Shown here one piece after another: positions 1-8,958 of a stretch of 64,000 nucleotides of DNA. The stretch spans positions 806,001 to 870,000 of the forward strand of contig NZ_CP087138.1 in NCBI RefSeq assembly GCF_021650705.1, in the 5' to 3' direction. Source of the DNA: Pseudomonas sp. KNUC1026 (GTDB lineage Bacteria; Pseudomonadota; Gammaproteobacteria; Pseudomonadales; Pseudomonadaceae). The notes beneath the pieces are model-generated. The model made no database searches and was not told the origin of the DNA. It saw only the letters and a program-made list of their open reading frames with translations. The first letter of the stretch is position 1. Each line of letters begins with the position of its first letter. The position numbers and the translations under genes were made by a program.

Positions 1-528
1 TGGCTGATTGCAGACGTAGTCAAGGATACGCATGCCTTTACCTGGTCGCGTACGGAGGTGGCGCCGGCGCTTATTGCGCTGCTCGATGATCCGCAATGGC
101 AACCCTACATTGTGTTCCCTGGCGAATTCGTTGCCCCTGAGCGGGTGACCGAACAGGTAGCGCCAGCGCCCGGTAAAAGGCCGCTGTTCGTGTTGCTGGA
201 CGCGACCTGGCCAGAGGCTCGCAAGATGTTTCGTAAAAGCCCATGGCTGGATCGCTTTCCGGTCCTGAGCCTGGCGCCGGAACAGCTGTCGCGCTATCGG
301 CTGCGACGCTCCAAGCGTGAAGATCACTTCTGCACCGCCGAGGTGGCCGCGCTGTGCCTGGGCCTTGCCGGTGAGGAGGAAGTGGCTGACCGCCTCGATC
401 ACTGGCTCGATGCTTTCAGCCAGCATTACCTGGCCGCCAAATACCAACGCCCCATCGACCCGCAGGATGCACTGCACCAGCATCTGGCCGATGATCAGGC
501 CGCGATGGTGCGCCTGGGCCAAAGCTGA
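1..528 (+). CDS. DTW-domain tRNA-uridine aminocarboxypropyltransferase (5' partial)
   Basis: The reading frame is open from base 1, so the N-terminus lies outside the window; 175 codons remain. The core motif LDATWPEARKM carries the D-x-T-W signature of the DTW family, which transfers the 3-amino-3-carboxypropyl group of S-adenosylmethionine to tRNA uridine (TapT/YfiP type). A conserved basic stretch (YRLRRSKREDHFCTAE) follows, as is usual for the family. The 3' end overlaps the convergent EamA gene by 34 bases. The family assignment is firm; the exact modified position is inferred from homologues. Confidence 0.85.
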   Translation, partial: WLIADVVKDTHAFTWSRTEVAPALIALLDDPQWQPYIVFPGEFVAPERVTEQVAPAPGKRPLFVLLDATWPEARKMFRKSPWLDRFPVLSLAPEQLSRYRLRRSKREDHFCTAEVAALCLGLAGEEEVADRLDHWLDAFSQHYLAAKYQRPIDPQDALHQHLADDQAAMVRLGQS

Positions 529-1379
529 GCCAGCAGCATGCCGGCAAGCATCAGTGCGCAGCCCAGGTAGCCGCGGGCACTCAGGCTTTCATCCAGAAAA
601 ACTGCCCCCGCGATGGCCGCAAACACGGCCTCGAGTGAAAAGATCACTGCAGCGTGTGAGGGTAGGGCGCCTTTCTGGCTGATTACCTGCAACGTGAAAC
701 CGAGCGCCACGGCCACGACACCGCCGTAGAGCAGCGCAGGCCCAGCAACCAGGATCGCGGTGGCATCCCATGGTTCGAGGATCAGCGCCAGCAGCAGGCT
801 GACCAGCCCGCAGACCACAAACTGAATGAACGCCAGGCGCAGCGGGTCATGGCGGTTGGCAAGCATGCCCACGAGCAACACATGGCCGGCCCAGGCGAAA
901 GCTCCCGCCAGTTGCAGCAGGTCGCCCCAGGCAACTTTCAAACCGTCGCCAATGCTGAGCAGCGCCATGCCGGCCACCGCAGCCGATGCCCCCAGCCAGG
1001 TGCCTGTGTGGGCTCTTTGGCCAAACGCCAGGCCCAGCAGCGGCACGATGATCACGTACAGGCCTGTGATGAAGCCTGAGTTCGTCACCGAGGTGAATAG
1101 CAACCCGACCTGCTGCAGGTTGATGCCGCAGGCCAGCACCAGGCCCATGGCGGCGCCACCTGGCAGTGGCCAGCGGCTGCCACTTTTTGGCAACGCGGGC
1201 GCGGTTTTCGCCTTCAGTACCAAGGGCAGCAAGCACAATGCGCCCAGGCTGAAGCGCAACCCGGAGTAAAGAAAGGGGCCGATGTGTTCCATGGCTTTTT
1301 GCTGCATCACGAAGGCCGATCCCCAGATCATCGCCGTGAGCAGCATCAGCGCGTCAGTGCGCAACGTAGAGCGGTGCAT
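495..1379 (-). CDS. EamA/DMT-family transporter
   Basis: This 294-residue, highly hydrophobic protein has about ten predicted membrane segments arranged as two repeated halves, the EamA (drug/metabolite transporter) pattern. The N-terminus contains MIWGSAFVMQQKA, a common start of this family, where the W-G-x-F motif lies in the first helix. Substrates in the family include amino acids and drugs; nothing here identifies the substrate. It is divergent from erdR, with a spacer of 127 bases holding both promoters. It converges on and overlaps the end of the DTW gene. Confidence 0.85.
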   Translation of the reverse strand: MHRSTLRTDALMLLTAMIWGSAFVMQQKAMEHIGPFLYSGLRFSLGALCLLPLVLKAKTAPALPKSGSRWPLPGGAAMGLVLACGINLQQVGLLFTSVTNSGFITGLYVIIVPLLGLAFGQRAHTGTWLGASAAVAGMALLSIGDGLKVAWGDLLQLAGAFAWAGHVLLVGMLANRHDPLRLAFIQFVVCGLVSLLLALILEPWDATAILVAGPALLYGGVVAVALGFTLQVISQKGALPSHAAVIFSLEAVFAAIAGAVFLDESLSARGYLGCALMLAGMLLAQLWPRRTIAA

Positions 1380-1506
1380 GCGAAGCGGGTACTCGCGTCA
1401 GGTTTAAGGCACAATAGTGGCGCACACTGTGCCCGAGCCTGCGCACCTTGACCACCCCGGCAGGCCCCTGCATGCTTGGCGCCGCCCCGTACAGGACCCG
1501 CAGCCG

Positions 1507-2157
1507 ATGGCCACCTACGACATCCTGATTGCCGATGATCACCCGTTGTTTCGCAGCGCGCTGCGCCAGGCGTTGAGCCTTGGCCTGGGCAATGAGGCAA
1601 GCCTGGTAGAGGCTGCCAGCATTGCCGAGCTGGAAGCGTGCCTTGCGCAAAAGGCCGACTGGGATCTGGTGCTGCTGGACCTGAACATGCCTGGCGCCTA
1701 TGGCTTCTCGGGCCTTGTGCTGCTGCGCGGGCAGTATCCGCAGGTGCCGGTGGTGATGGTGTCGGCCCAGGAAGATGCCAGCGTGGTGGTGCGGGCGCGT
1801 GAGTTCAATGCCAGCGGGTTCATCCCCAAATCCAGCCCGCTTGAAACCATCCAGAGTGCCGTGCGCAACGTGCTCGATGGTGATCAGTGGTGGCCGCCGC
1901 AGGCCTTCGAAGCCGTGCCGGTCTCGGATGAGGCACGCGCTGCCAGCGAAGGGCTGGCGAGCCTCACGCCACAACAGTTCCGGGTATTGACGATGGTCTG
2001 CGAAGGCCTGCTCAACAAGCAGATCGCCTACGAGCTGAGCGTCTCGGAGGCAACCATCAAGGCGCACGTTACGGCCATTTTCCGCAAGCTCAACGTACGC
2101 ACCCGTACCCAGGCTGCACTGCTGCTGCAGCAGATGGAATCGGTCAGCCCGGCCTGA
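1507..2157 (+). CDS. erdR: ErdR-type LuxR/NarL response regulator
   Basis: This is a 216-residue two-domain response regulator. The receiver domain occupies about residues 1-125, with the acidic pair in ILIADDHP and the phospho-acceptor aspartate in LVLLDLNMP; the conserved lysine is in GFIPKSS. A C-terminal LuxR-type helix-turn-helix follows (LTPQQFRVLTMVCEGLLNKQ, then SEATIKAHVTAIFRKL). The start was set at the ATG preceding ATYDILIADDHP, since the 30 codons upstream do not match the family. ErdR in Pseudomonas controls ethanol oxidation and related genes, and it sits next to dgkA in other species too. No sensor kinase is adjacent. Confidence 0.85.
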   Translation: MATYDILIADDHPLFRSALRQALSLGLGNEASLVEAASIAELEACLAQKADWDLVLLDLNMPGAYGFSGLVLLRGQYPQVPVVMVSAQEDASVVVRAREFNASGFIPKSSPLETIQSAVRNVLDGDQWWPPQAFEAVPVSDEARAASEGLASLTPQQFRVLTMVCEGLLNKQIAYELSVSEATIKAHVTAIFRKLNVRTRTQAALLLQQMESVSPA

Positions 2158-2233
2158 GCACTCTTTCACTGTTTTTTGACCGCGCCCGAGCTAGCCTGCG
2201 CGCCGTTTCCCAGACCTTCAGAGCTCCCGCCAC

Positions 2234-2596
2234 ATGTCACCCTACAAGGGCCACAAAGGCCTCAAGCGTATCTTCAATGCCGCTGGATATTCGTTCGACG
2301 GCCTGCGTGCCGCATTCACCGGCGAAGCAGCGTTTCGCCAATTGGTATTGCTCAATGTTGCGCCGGTGCCCCTGAGCTTCCTGCTAACGGTCACTCGCGT
2401 AGAGCGCGCAGTGCTGATCATGGCCTGCTTGCTGGCGCTGATCGTCGAGCTGATCAATTCGGCCATCGAAGCGGCCATCGACCGTATCTCGCTCGAACGC
2501 CATCCGCTTTCCAAAAACGCCAAGGACATGGGCAGCGCTGCGCAATTCGTGGCGCTGGTCATGATTGCGATTGTCTGGGCGACCATTCTGCTCTGA
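2234..2596 (+). CDS. dgkA: Diacylglycerol kinase
   Basis: This small inner-membrane enzyme of 120 residues phosphorylates diacylglycerol to phosphatidate, recycling lipid left by membrane-derived glucan synthesis. The length is normal. The cytoplasmic amphipathic start (GLKRIFNAAGYSFDGLRAAF) is followed by three membrane helices. The signature LIVELINSAIEAAIDR holds the catalytic glutamate. It follows erdR in the same direction after about 75 bases and ends three bases before the convergent finR stop. Confidence 0.93.
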   Translation: MSPYKGHKGLKRIFNAAGYSFDGLRAAFTGEAAFRQLVLLNVAPVPLSFLLTVTRVERAVLIMACLLALIVELINSAIEAAIDRISLERHPLSKNAKDMGSAAQFVALVMIAIVWATILL

Positions 2597-2599
2597 AGC

Positions 2600-3526
2600 T
2601 TACGCAACGGTCGGCAGCACGATTTCGTCGCTGCGCTGCGCTCCAGCAGTGAAGGTGCGGCATAGCTCAAGGAATTCGCGCATCGCTGAAGTCTGGTACT
2701 TGCGCTTGTGCCAGATGAAGTAGAACTGCCGCTTCAGGTCCAGCTCCGGCGTGGCGATCTCCACCAGGCTGCCCCTGCGAAACGCATCCCGCAGGGCCAG
2801 GCGAGAGATACATCCGATCCCAAGCCCCGACTCCACCGCGCGTTTGATGGCCTCGGTGTGCTCAAGCTCCAGTCTGATGTTCAGCGCCGAGCGGTGATGG
2901 CGCATGGCCTGGTCGAAGGTGAGCCGGGTGCCTGAGCCTTGCTCGCGCAGAATCCAGGCCTGCTCTGTGAGCGACTCGGTGCTGGCCAGGCCGTGTTGTG
3001 CCAGCGGATGGGAGGGGGCACAGAACACCGCCAGCTCATCGGCGACCCACGGTTGTACTTCCAGGTCTGGATGATTGCAGTCGCCTTCGATCAACCCCAG
3101 GTCCAGCTCGTAATGCGCAACCTGCTGCACAACGTGAGCGGTGTTCTGTACATGCAACTTCACCTGGCTTTCGGGGTGTACCTGCATGTAGCTGCCGATC
3201 AGCAGGGTAGCGAGGTAGTTGCCGATGGTCAGCGTCGCGCCGACAGCCAGCGCACCGAAACCGGCCTTGCCGCCCAGCAGGTCTTCTATTTCCTTGGCCT
3301 GGTCGAGCAGTGCCACGGCCTGTGGCAAAAGCTGATGCCCCAGCGCATTGAGGCTCAGCCGCTTGCCGGCGCGGTCGAAGAGCTGGCAACTCGATTGCCG
3401 CTCCAACTCGGTGATGGAAGTGCTGGCGGCAGATTGCGAAAGCGCCAGCTGGGATGCTGCGCGCGAAACGCTTTCGTGCTGGGCCACGGCCACGAATACC
3501 TGGAGTTGCCTGAGTGTGAATCGCAT
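2600..3526 (-). CDS. finR: LysR-type regulator FinR
   Basis: This is a 308-residue LysR-family activator. The winged helix-turn-helix lies at residues 1-60 (MRFTLRQLQVFVAVAQHE, then SRAASQLALSQSAAS), followed by the usual substrate-binding domain. It is divergent from fpr. In P. putida FinR sits in the same place and activates fpr under redox or superoxide stress, so the assignment rests on both family and position. The shared spacer (3527-3647) is AT-rich and presumably carries its binding site. Confidence 0.87.
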   Translation of the reverse strand: MRFTLRQLQVFVAVAQHESVSRAASQLALSQSAASTSITELERQSSCQLFDRAGKRLSLNALGHQLLPQAVALLDQAKEIEDLLGGKAGFGALAVGATLTIGNYLATLLIGSYMQVHPESQVKLHVQNTAHVVQQVAHYELDLGLIEGDCNHPDLEVQPWVADELAVFCAPSHPLAQHGLASTESLTEQAWILREQGSGTRLTFDQAMRHHRSALNIRLELEHTEAIKRAVESGLGIGCISRLALRDAFRRGSLVEIATPELDLKRQFYFIWHKRKYQTSAMREFLELCRTFTAGAQRSDEIVLPTVA

Positions 3527-3647
3527 ATCTATATAACCGATTACCTATATCTTGATAATTCGTTTAACAGATATTGTCGCCGCCGCTAGAATACCGCGCA
3601 ATCGTGCCTGCACCAGGCGCATGCCTTTTCTTCGGAGTTTTCGGTCA
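3527..3647. promoter_or_regulatory. finR/fpr divergent promoter region
   Basis: This 121-base spacer between two divergent genes is AT-rich in its first half (around 3530-3580), unlike the flanking coding sequence. A Shine-Dalgarno-like CGGAG lies about 12 bases before the fpr ATG. The FinR site is expected here from work in P. putida, but I cannot fix its borders by eye. Confidence 0.5.
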
Positions 3648-4427
3648 ATGAGCAACTTCAATCACGAACGCGTTCTGAGTGTTCACCACTGGAACGACAC
3701 CCTGTTCAGCTTCAAGTGCACCCGCGACCCGGGCCTGCGCTTCGAAAACGGCCAGTTCGTGATGATCGGCCTGCAGCAGCCGACCGGCCGCCCACTCATG
3801 CGCGCCTACTCGGTGGCCAGCCCGAACTGGGAAGAGCACCTGGAGTTCTTCAGCATCAAGGTGCCTGATGGCCCGCTGACTTCCCAGCTGCAGCATCTCA
3901 AGGAAGGCGATGAAGTGCTGATCAGCAAAAAGCCCACCGGTACGCTGGTGCTCGACGACCTGACTCCGGGCAAGCATCTTTACCTGCTCAGCACCGGCAC
4001 TGGCCTTGCGCCCTTCATGAGCGTCATCCAGGACCCTGAAACCTACGAGCGCTTCGAGAAAGTGATCCTCGTGCACGGTGTGCGCTACGTCAACGAAGTG
4101 GCTTACGAAGAGTTCATCACCCAGGTCCTGCCGGAGCACGAGTACCTGGGCGAGGCGGTGAAGGAAAAACTGATCTACTACCCCACCGTCACCCGTGAGC
4201 CTTTCCGCAATGCTGGCCGCCTGACCGACCTGATGCGCAACGGCAAGCTGTTCGACGACATCGGCCTGCCGCCGATCAACCCGCGTGACGATCGCGCCAT
4301 GATCTGCGGCAGCCCGGCGATGCTCGACGAAACCAGCGAAGTGCTCGACAGCTTCGGCCTGAAGATCTCCCCGCGCATGCGTGAGCCGGGCGATTACCTG
4401 ATCGAGCGTGCCTTCGTCGAGAAGTGA
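3648..4427 (+). CDS. fpr: Ferredoxin/flavodoxin--NADP+ reductase
   Basis: This 259-residue FAD enzyme moves electrons between NADPH and ferredoxin or flavodoxin, supporting iron-sulfur repair and oxidative-stress defence. The FAD-binding motif RAYSVASPNWEEHLEFF is near residue 50. The NADP-binding region has LLSTGTGLAPFMSVI near residue 115, and the nucleotide-binding motif AMICGSPAMLDET near residue 220. The start chosen (MSNFNHERVLSVH) matches bacterial subclass I Fpr proteins; an upstream in-frame ATG would add 32 unrelated residues. The C-terminus ends in FVEK, typical of Pseudomonas Fpr. Confidence 0.94.
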   Translation: MSNFNHERVLSVHHWNDTLFSFKCTRDPGLRFENGQFVMIGLQQPTGRPLMRAYSVASPNWEEHLEFFSIKVPDGPLTSQLQHLKEGDEVLISKKPTGTLVLDDLTPGKHLYLLSTGTGLAPFMSVIQDPETYERFEKVILVHGVRYVNEVAYEEFITQVLPEHEYLGEAVKEKLIYYPTVTREPFRNAGRLTDLMRNGKLFDDIGLPPINPRDDRAMICGSPAMLDETSEVLDSFGLKISPRMREPGDYLIERAFVEK

Positions 4428-4443
4428 CCCGCGCTTCAAACCT

Positions 4444-4466
4444 ATCGCCCGGCTAAGCCGGGCGAT
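4444..4466. terminator. Bidirectional terminator between fpr and trmO
   Basis: A perfect 10-base-pair stem (ATCGCCCGGC / GCCGGGCGAT) with a TAA loop lies in the short gap between two convergent genes. T-rich bases follow on the plus strand (GTCGTTT). Confidence 0.8.
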
Positions 4467-4472
4467 GTCGTT

Positions 4473-5177
4473 TCAGGGGTGGATGACGGCGAGGGCAATA
4501 TCCAGTACCCGGATCAGCCCGGGTTCGGGGTAATGCCAGTGTACGTCCACGTCCCACAGGCGAGCGCCGTAGCGCCGCTCCGGCACAGGTGCTTGATAGG
4601 CGGGGCGGGGGTCCTGCGCCAGGCATTGCTCGATCAGAGCCACCAGCGGTTCTTTCAGGCGTTCGCCGTGTGCATGTGCGGCCTCCAGTGCTGCGCCTGC
4701 CCACTGCACGGGAATCAGCACGGGCGGTGCGTCGGCCATGCCGTTGAAGGCCTGCGGCACCTGATCGGCGTAAGGCACATAGGGTTTGATATCGAGCACC
4801 GGCGTACCTTCGAGCAGGTCGATGCCGCTGAGCCACAGCCGCCCGGGCTCTACGCGCTCCAGGCGCACTACCGACTGGCCGATGCCGTTGGGCCGGTGGG
4901 TGGCGCGGGTGGCGAACACACCCATGCTTCGGTTGCCACCCAGCCTCGGCGGGCGCACCTTCAGCCGCGGGCTGCTCTCGAGCGCCTGATGGAACATGAA
5001 CAGCAGCCACACATGGCTGACTTGCTCCAGGCCCTGCACGGCATCACCGTTGTCGTAGGGTGCAACCAGCTCAAGCGTGCCGCGTGCTGCCGGCGCCAAG
5101 GCGGGCTGGCGAGGGATGGCGAACTTCTCCTTGAAACAGGAGCGGATGAAGCCCACCGGCTCGACCTGATAGGCCAT
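4473..5177 (-). CDS. trmO: tRNA (t6A37) N6-methyltransferase TrmO/TsaA
   Basis: This 234-residue protein has the TsaA/TrmO beta-barrel signature FATRATHRPNGIGQSVVRL near residue 80 and LLEGTPVLDIKPYVPYAD near residue 110. The enzyme uses S-adenosylmethionine to N6-methylate t6A at position 37 of tRNAs reading ACY codons. The start MAYQVEPVGFIRSCF fits the family; an in-frame extension of 21 residues upstream overlaps the neighbour and was rejected. It begins two bases after the stop of the DUF1456 gene, so the two are probably co-transcribed. Confidence 0.88.
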   Translation of the reverse strand: MAYQVEPVGFIRSCFKEKFAIPRQPALAPAARGTLELVAPYDNGDAVQGLEQVSHVWLLFMFHQALESSPRLKVRPPRLGGNRSMGVFATRATHRPNGIGQSVVRLERVEPGRLWLSGIDLLEGTPVLDIKPYVPYADQVPQAFNGMADAPPVLIPVQWAGAALEAAHAHGERLKEPLVALIEQCLAQDPRPAYQAPVPERRYGARLWDVDVHWHYPEPGLIRVLDIALAVIHP

Positions 5178-5179
5178 GC

Positions 5180-5641
5180 TCAGCCACGCACGCGCAGGGT
5201 CAAGCCCTTGAGGAAGTTGCGCAACAGCTGGTCGCCGCAAGGGCGGAAGTTGTCATGGCCGGCCTTGCGAAACAACGCGCTGAGTTCAGGCCGGGATACC
5301 GCGAAACCGGCGGCTTCCAGGATCTGGCGGATGTCGTCTTCCTTGAGCTCGAAGGCCACACGCAGTTTCTCGAGCACATCGTTGTTGGTCACCGGCACCA
5401 CGATCGGTTGGGGCGGGCGGCTCTCGTCCTTGCCGCGCTTGTGAGTTACCAGGCCATCCAGAAAATGCGCCATCAGCGTATCGGGGCAGCGCTGATAGCC
5501 GGCTTCTTCCTCTTTCTTGAGGTAATGGCCCAGTTCGGCCACCGTGACCTGGCCGCCGCTGAGGCGAATGATATCGGCCAGCTTGCCGTCGCTTATGTTG
5601 AGCAGGTAGCGCAGGCTGCGCAGTACATCGTTGTGGATCAT
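5180..5641 (-). CDS. DUF1456 (YehS-like) protein
   Basis: This 153-residue protein contains two copies of the DUF1456 repeat. Copy one starts NDVLRSLRYLLNISDGKLAD near residue 3, and copy two starts NDVLEKLRVAFELKEDDIRQ near residue 80; each ends in a segment like LMAHFLDGL or LLRNFLKGL. The family is conserved in proteobacteria but has no established function. It is immediately upstream of trmO on the same strand. The start (MIHNDV) matches homologues; a 15-residue upstream extension does not. Confidence 0.82.
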   Translation of the reverse strand: MIHNDVLRSLRYLLNISDGKLADIIRLSGGQVTVAELGHYLKKEEEAGYQRCPDTLMAHFLDGLVTHKRGKDESRPPQPIVVPVTNNDVLEKLRVAFELKEDDIRQILEAAGFAVSRPELSALFRKAGHDNFRPCGDQLLRNFLKGLTLRVRG

Positions 5642-5769
5642 CGAGAGTGTCGTATGCCGAAGGGTAGGGCGGGCATTGTAGCGCAAGCGCCCGCGCGAAT
5701 CCGGCTTGCAGCCGGACGGCAGGCTGCCGGTGCGGGCGGCCCCTGCCAGGGCTCGCCCGAGGCGGGTGT

Positions 5770-7097
5770 TTAGAGGGTTTCAGCCCAGAGGTCGTACTCG
5801 TCGGCCTCAGTGATGCGGCAACGCACCTTGTCGCCAGGCTTGAGCGGCTGATTGCTCTCGACGTAGACGTTGCCGTCGATTTCCGGGGCGTCGAAGAAGC
5901 TGCGGCCGATGGCGCCTTGCTCGTCCACTTCGTCGATCAGCACTTCGATCTCGCGGCCGACGCGCTGTTGCAGCCGCGCGGCACTGATGGCCTGCTGATG
6001 CGCCATGAAACGCTCCCAGCGTTCCTGCTTGACGTCGTCCGGCACCGGGTCGGCCAATTCATTGGCCGGTGCGCCTTCCACAGGCGAGTACTGGAAGCAG
6101 CCGACGCGGTCCAGCTGCGCTTCGGTCAACCAATCGAGCAGGTACTGGAAGTCCTCTTCGGTTTCGCCGGGGAAGCCGACGATGAAGGTCGAGCGGATCA
6201 CCAGCTCCGGGCACTGTTCGCGCCAGGCCTTGATTCGCGCCAGGGTGCGGTCTTCGAAAGCCGGGCGCTTCATGGCCTTGAGCACTTTGGGGCTGGCGTG
6301 CTGGAAAGGGATGTCCAGGTACGGCAGCACTTTGCCGGCGGCCATCAGCGGGATGATTTCGTCCACATGCGGATACGGGTAGACGTAATGCAAGCGCACC
6401 CAAACGCCCAGGCTGCCCAGTGCTTCGCACAGCTCGGTCATGCGGGTCTTGACCGGCTGGCCGTTCCAGAAGCCGGTGCGGTACTTGACGTCCACGCCGT
6501 AGGCGCTGGTGTCCTGGGAAATCACCAGCAGTTCCTTGACCCCGGCCTTGACCAGGCGCTGCGCTTCGTCGAGCACGTCGCCCACTGGCCGGCTGACCAG
6601 TTTGCCGCGCATGGACGGGATGATGCAGAAGCTGCAGCTGTGATTGCAGCCTTCGGAGATCTTCAGATATGCGTAGTGGCGGGAGTCAGCTTGATGCCTT
6701 GCGGTGGCACCAGGTCGATCAGCGGATTGTGGTCGGCCTTTGGTGGCACCACCTCATGAACGGCTTGGACCACCTGCTCGTACTGCTGCGGGCCGGTGAC
6801 TGCCAGCACACTGGGGTGCACGTCACGGATGGTGTTTTCTTCAACGCCCATGCAACCGGTGACGATCACCCGGCCATTCTCGGCCAACGCCTCGCCGATG
6901 GCATCGAGCGATTCTGCCTTGGCGCTGTCAATGAAGCCGCAAGTGTTGACCACCACCACGTCTGCGCCCTGATAAGTGGGCACCACTTCGTAGCCTTCCA
7001 TGCGCAGTTGGGTGAGGATACGTTCGGAGTCGACCAGGGCTTTGGGGCACCCCAGCGAGACGAAACCAACCTTCGGGGTGGCGTGTGTGGTGGACAT
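5770..7097 (-). CDS. rimO: Ribosomal protein S12 methylthiotransferase RimO (frameshift in sequence)
   Basis: RimO is a radical-SAM enzyme that methylthiolates an aspartate of ribosomal protein S12. The N-terminal UPF0004 domain is complete ([20 protein letters not shown]), the radical-SAM CxxxCxxC region ([19 protein letters not shown]) is encoded at about 6610-6660, and the C-terminal TRAM domain ends near 5770. The frame breaks at about 6681-6683: the minus strand reads CTGACTCCCGCC where CTGACTCCCCGCC would continue the frame (I-K-L-T-P-R-H-Y). This is a one-base loss in a C run, so the protein is annotated whole (442 residues after repair). Confidence 0.9.
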
Positions 7098-7550
7098 GAC
7101 TAACCTCGGTATCGGATACGGGCCGCCGACCGTTGAGTTGGGGCGTGCCTGGTGGGCGCTCTGGGCGCCTCTGATCAAAAAGCGCGCAATTCTAGCGAGC
7201 GCACGTGCGCTTGACCAGTGGAAATACGACGAACGCGGGCGCTGTCGTTCTGATTGATATCGCGCCAGCCTGCAAGCTCTGCTTGAGGAAATCTGCCATA
7301 GGACTGGTCTGTGCATACTTGCACGCGGGCTTGTCGCTCAGTTGAAAGCCTATGCAGTTTCAGACTCGATCGCGGTTACCAAACAGCCCGGGCAGGTTAG
7401 TCTTGGCTACTTTGATCTGTTATCCAATTCATCCTTCGGGCAAAACGAGCGCATTGAAAGCGTGATGCTGTCCGACAGTGATGTCTGCGCTCCATGGATC
7501 ATGCAACCGAAGACAGGCTGAAGTGCTGACTTCTCCAACCTTACTTACGT
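7098..7550. other. Gap between rimO and the DUF3800 remnant
   Basis: This stretch carries the rimO promoter region at its left end. From 7258 to 7521 one plus-strand frame is open for 87 codons after a TGA, but it has no ATG near its start; it reads like a protein tail (ending PWIMQPKTG) of unknown origin. It could be a remnant left by the event that brought in the DUF3800 gene, or chance. No RNA gene or repeat was recognised. Confidence 0.4.
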
Positions 7551-8472
7551 TTATCCAACGGTTTCATCATTTGAACTAGCTTGCTGCGAGAGGGCTATTT
7601 GTGCCGTCGCCGGCGAGCTCACCTGGGTTTTAAATGGAGGGAAAATTGAAGTCCGTCCCCCGTGCGGGTCTTGCACCGTGACTCCCCAACGTCGCTGCCC
7701 GTTTTCCGAACAGTGATACTGCATCGCTTTGATACGACGCGAGTACCGCCGCACGATGGCATCATAGTTCGGATGGGTATGGACGTTGTTAAACGGCCCA
7801 TCGCAGACAGTGCGACCAGCTATTGGATATAAGATCGTCGAGCAAATGAGATCGGCAATCTGCAGACACGCATGGTTGTCGCTTATCCCGAAGACAGCAG
7901 CTTCTTCAATCGAGGGGTAAGCGTCCCCGCCCCCGCCCAGTTTGTGCTTCTGCGTGAAAATTGAGTGAGCCACATAACTGTTTCTGGCAGGATCTCGAAA
8001 GTCCGCGATCATCATGCCTCGAGATTCGCGGTCAATTAGAAAATGCTGAAAGCGCTTCGCAATCTGCTGTGCGGTGACGGTATAGACCGACTGGTCCGCC
8101 AAGGCTTGACCGTAGTGCTTGACTCACACGCGCGCAACCAGTTTGATATCGTGCGTCTTGCAGATAGCCAAAATGCCATCAATAAACCTGAAGTGGTGTT
8201 CTACGATAGAATGCGTAACGGGATGTCGTCTGACATCGCTTCTCAGTTCGGAACCCTTGATTTCCCTAAGTAACACATTAAGAGCATGCTTCTCGTTTTT
8301 GAATAGTTTGGGATAAAAACTGGCGCTTGAGGCAGATGAACTCATCGGTAACCCTACTGATGCGCTGTGCGTCGACAAATAGTCCGGCAACAATGAGCAT
8401 TGGTTGCTGGTTGTCGACATTACTTCGGACAGGTTGCGAATCGCCAGACTCGTCGATATAACAGATATGCAT
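7551..8472 (-). pseudogene. Disrupted DUF3800-domain gene
   Basis: The start MHICYIDESGDS carries the acidic motif that defines DUF3800 proteins, a family linked by structure to RNase H-like nucleases and often found in mobile or defence regions. The rest is spread over two frames. At 8315-8319 a run of five T on the minus strand has one base too many to join RQF to YPKLFKNEKHALNVLLREI. Further down, a TGA at about 8117-8119 interrupts a frame that otherwise stays open (KLVARV, stop, VKHYGQALADQSV). The C-terminal part keeps the second acidic motif region (NHACLQIADLICSTILY). Lower GC than its neighbours suggests transfer. The frame slip may be an error, but the TGA is not a simple indel. Confidence 0.7.
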
Positions 8473-8958
8473 TAACGGACACCAGAAATAGAACAGCCAC
8501 CTTTGAGGTGGCTGCGGTCTGCTTTCGCAGTATCGCGTGCCGGACTTAACCGACACTTGGATCAACCGTTCAACGGCTGTGCGTGAATGATGGTTATTTT
8601 CCAGCAACGTGGCAACTGTCGGCAGGCCATTTCCGCAGATGCATGGGCGTGAGCCTGCAAAGCGGGCGATGGCTCATTTTGTCAATGGATAGGGCGCCCC
8701 AAAAGATCAGATCGGTCTGGGAAATGCCGTATAGGCTTGGCCTGCCGCAGCGATCCTTCGCCAAACAGAGTGCTTGGTCAGCGAGGGTCAAGAAAAAGGC
8801 TAGAGACTCCCAAGATGCTCGCGCCGCTTGACCAGCGTCTGGCAGAAGAAATGCGCCGCGCGCTGCGCTAAGCTTGGCGGCGCCGCGCGGGGCTGCCCGC
8901 GCATCAATTCAGAACAAGCCGTCAACAAGCGGCAAACCACAAGCTGCAGGAGAAGTGG
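8473..8958. other. Non-coding gap upstream of kup
   Basis: This stretch of 486 bases lies between the DUF3800 remnant and kup. It holds only short open frames in both directions that match nothing I recognise. The last 150 bases are GC-rich and contain AAGCGGCAAACC and ACAAGCTGCAGG, similar to the small intergenic repeats seen elsewhere in the window, followed by the kup ribosome-binding site (AGGAG at 8949-8953). Confidence 0.4.

Noticed and set aside
7551..8472. The TGA in the DUF3800 gene as a selenocysteine codon
   Set aside because: No SECIS-like hairpin is evident after it, the family is not known to use selenocysteine, and the gene has another lesion.
8813..8871. A short frame upstream of kup reading MLAPLDQRLAEEMRRALR
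   Set aside because: It has 18 codons, no clear ribosome-binding site and no known relative; it is too short to support.
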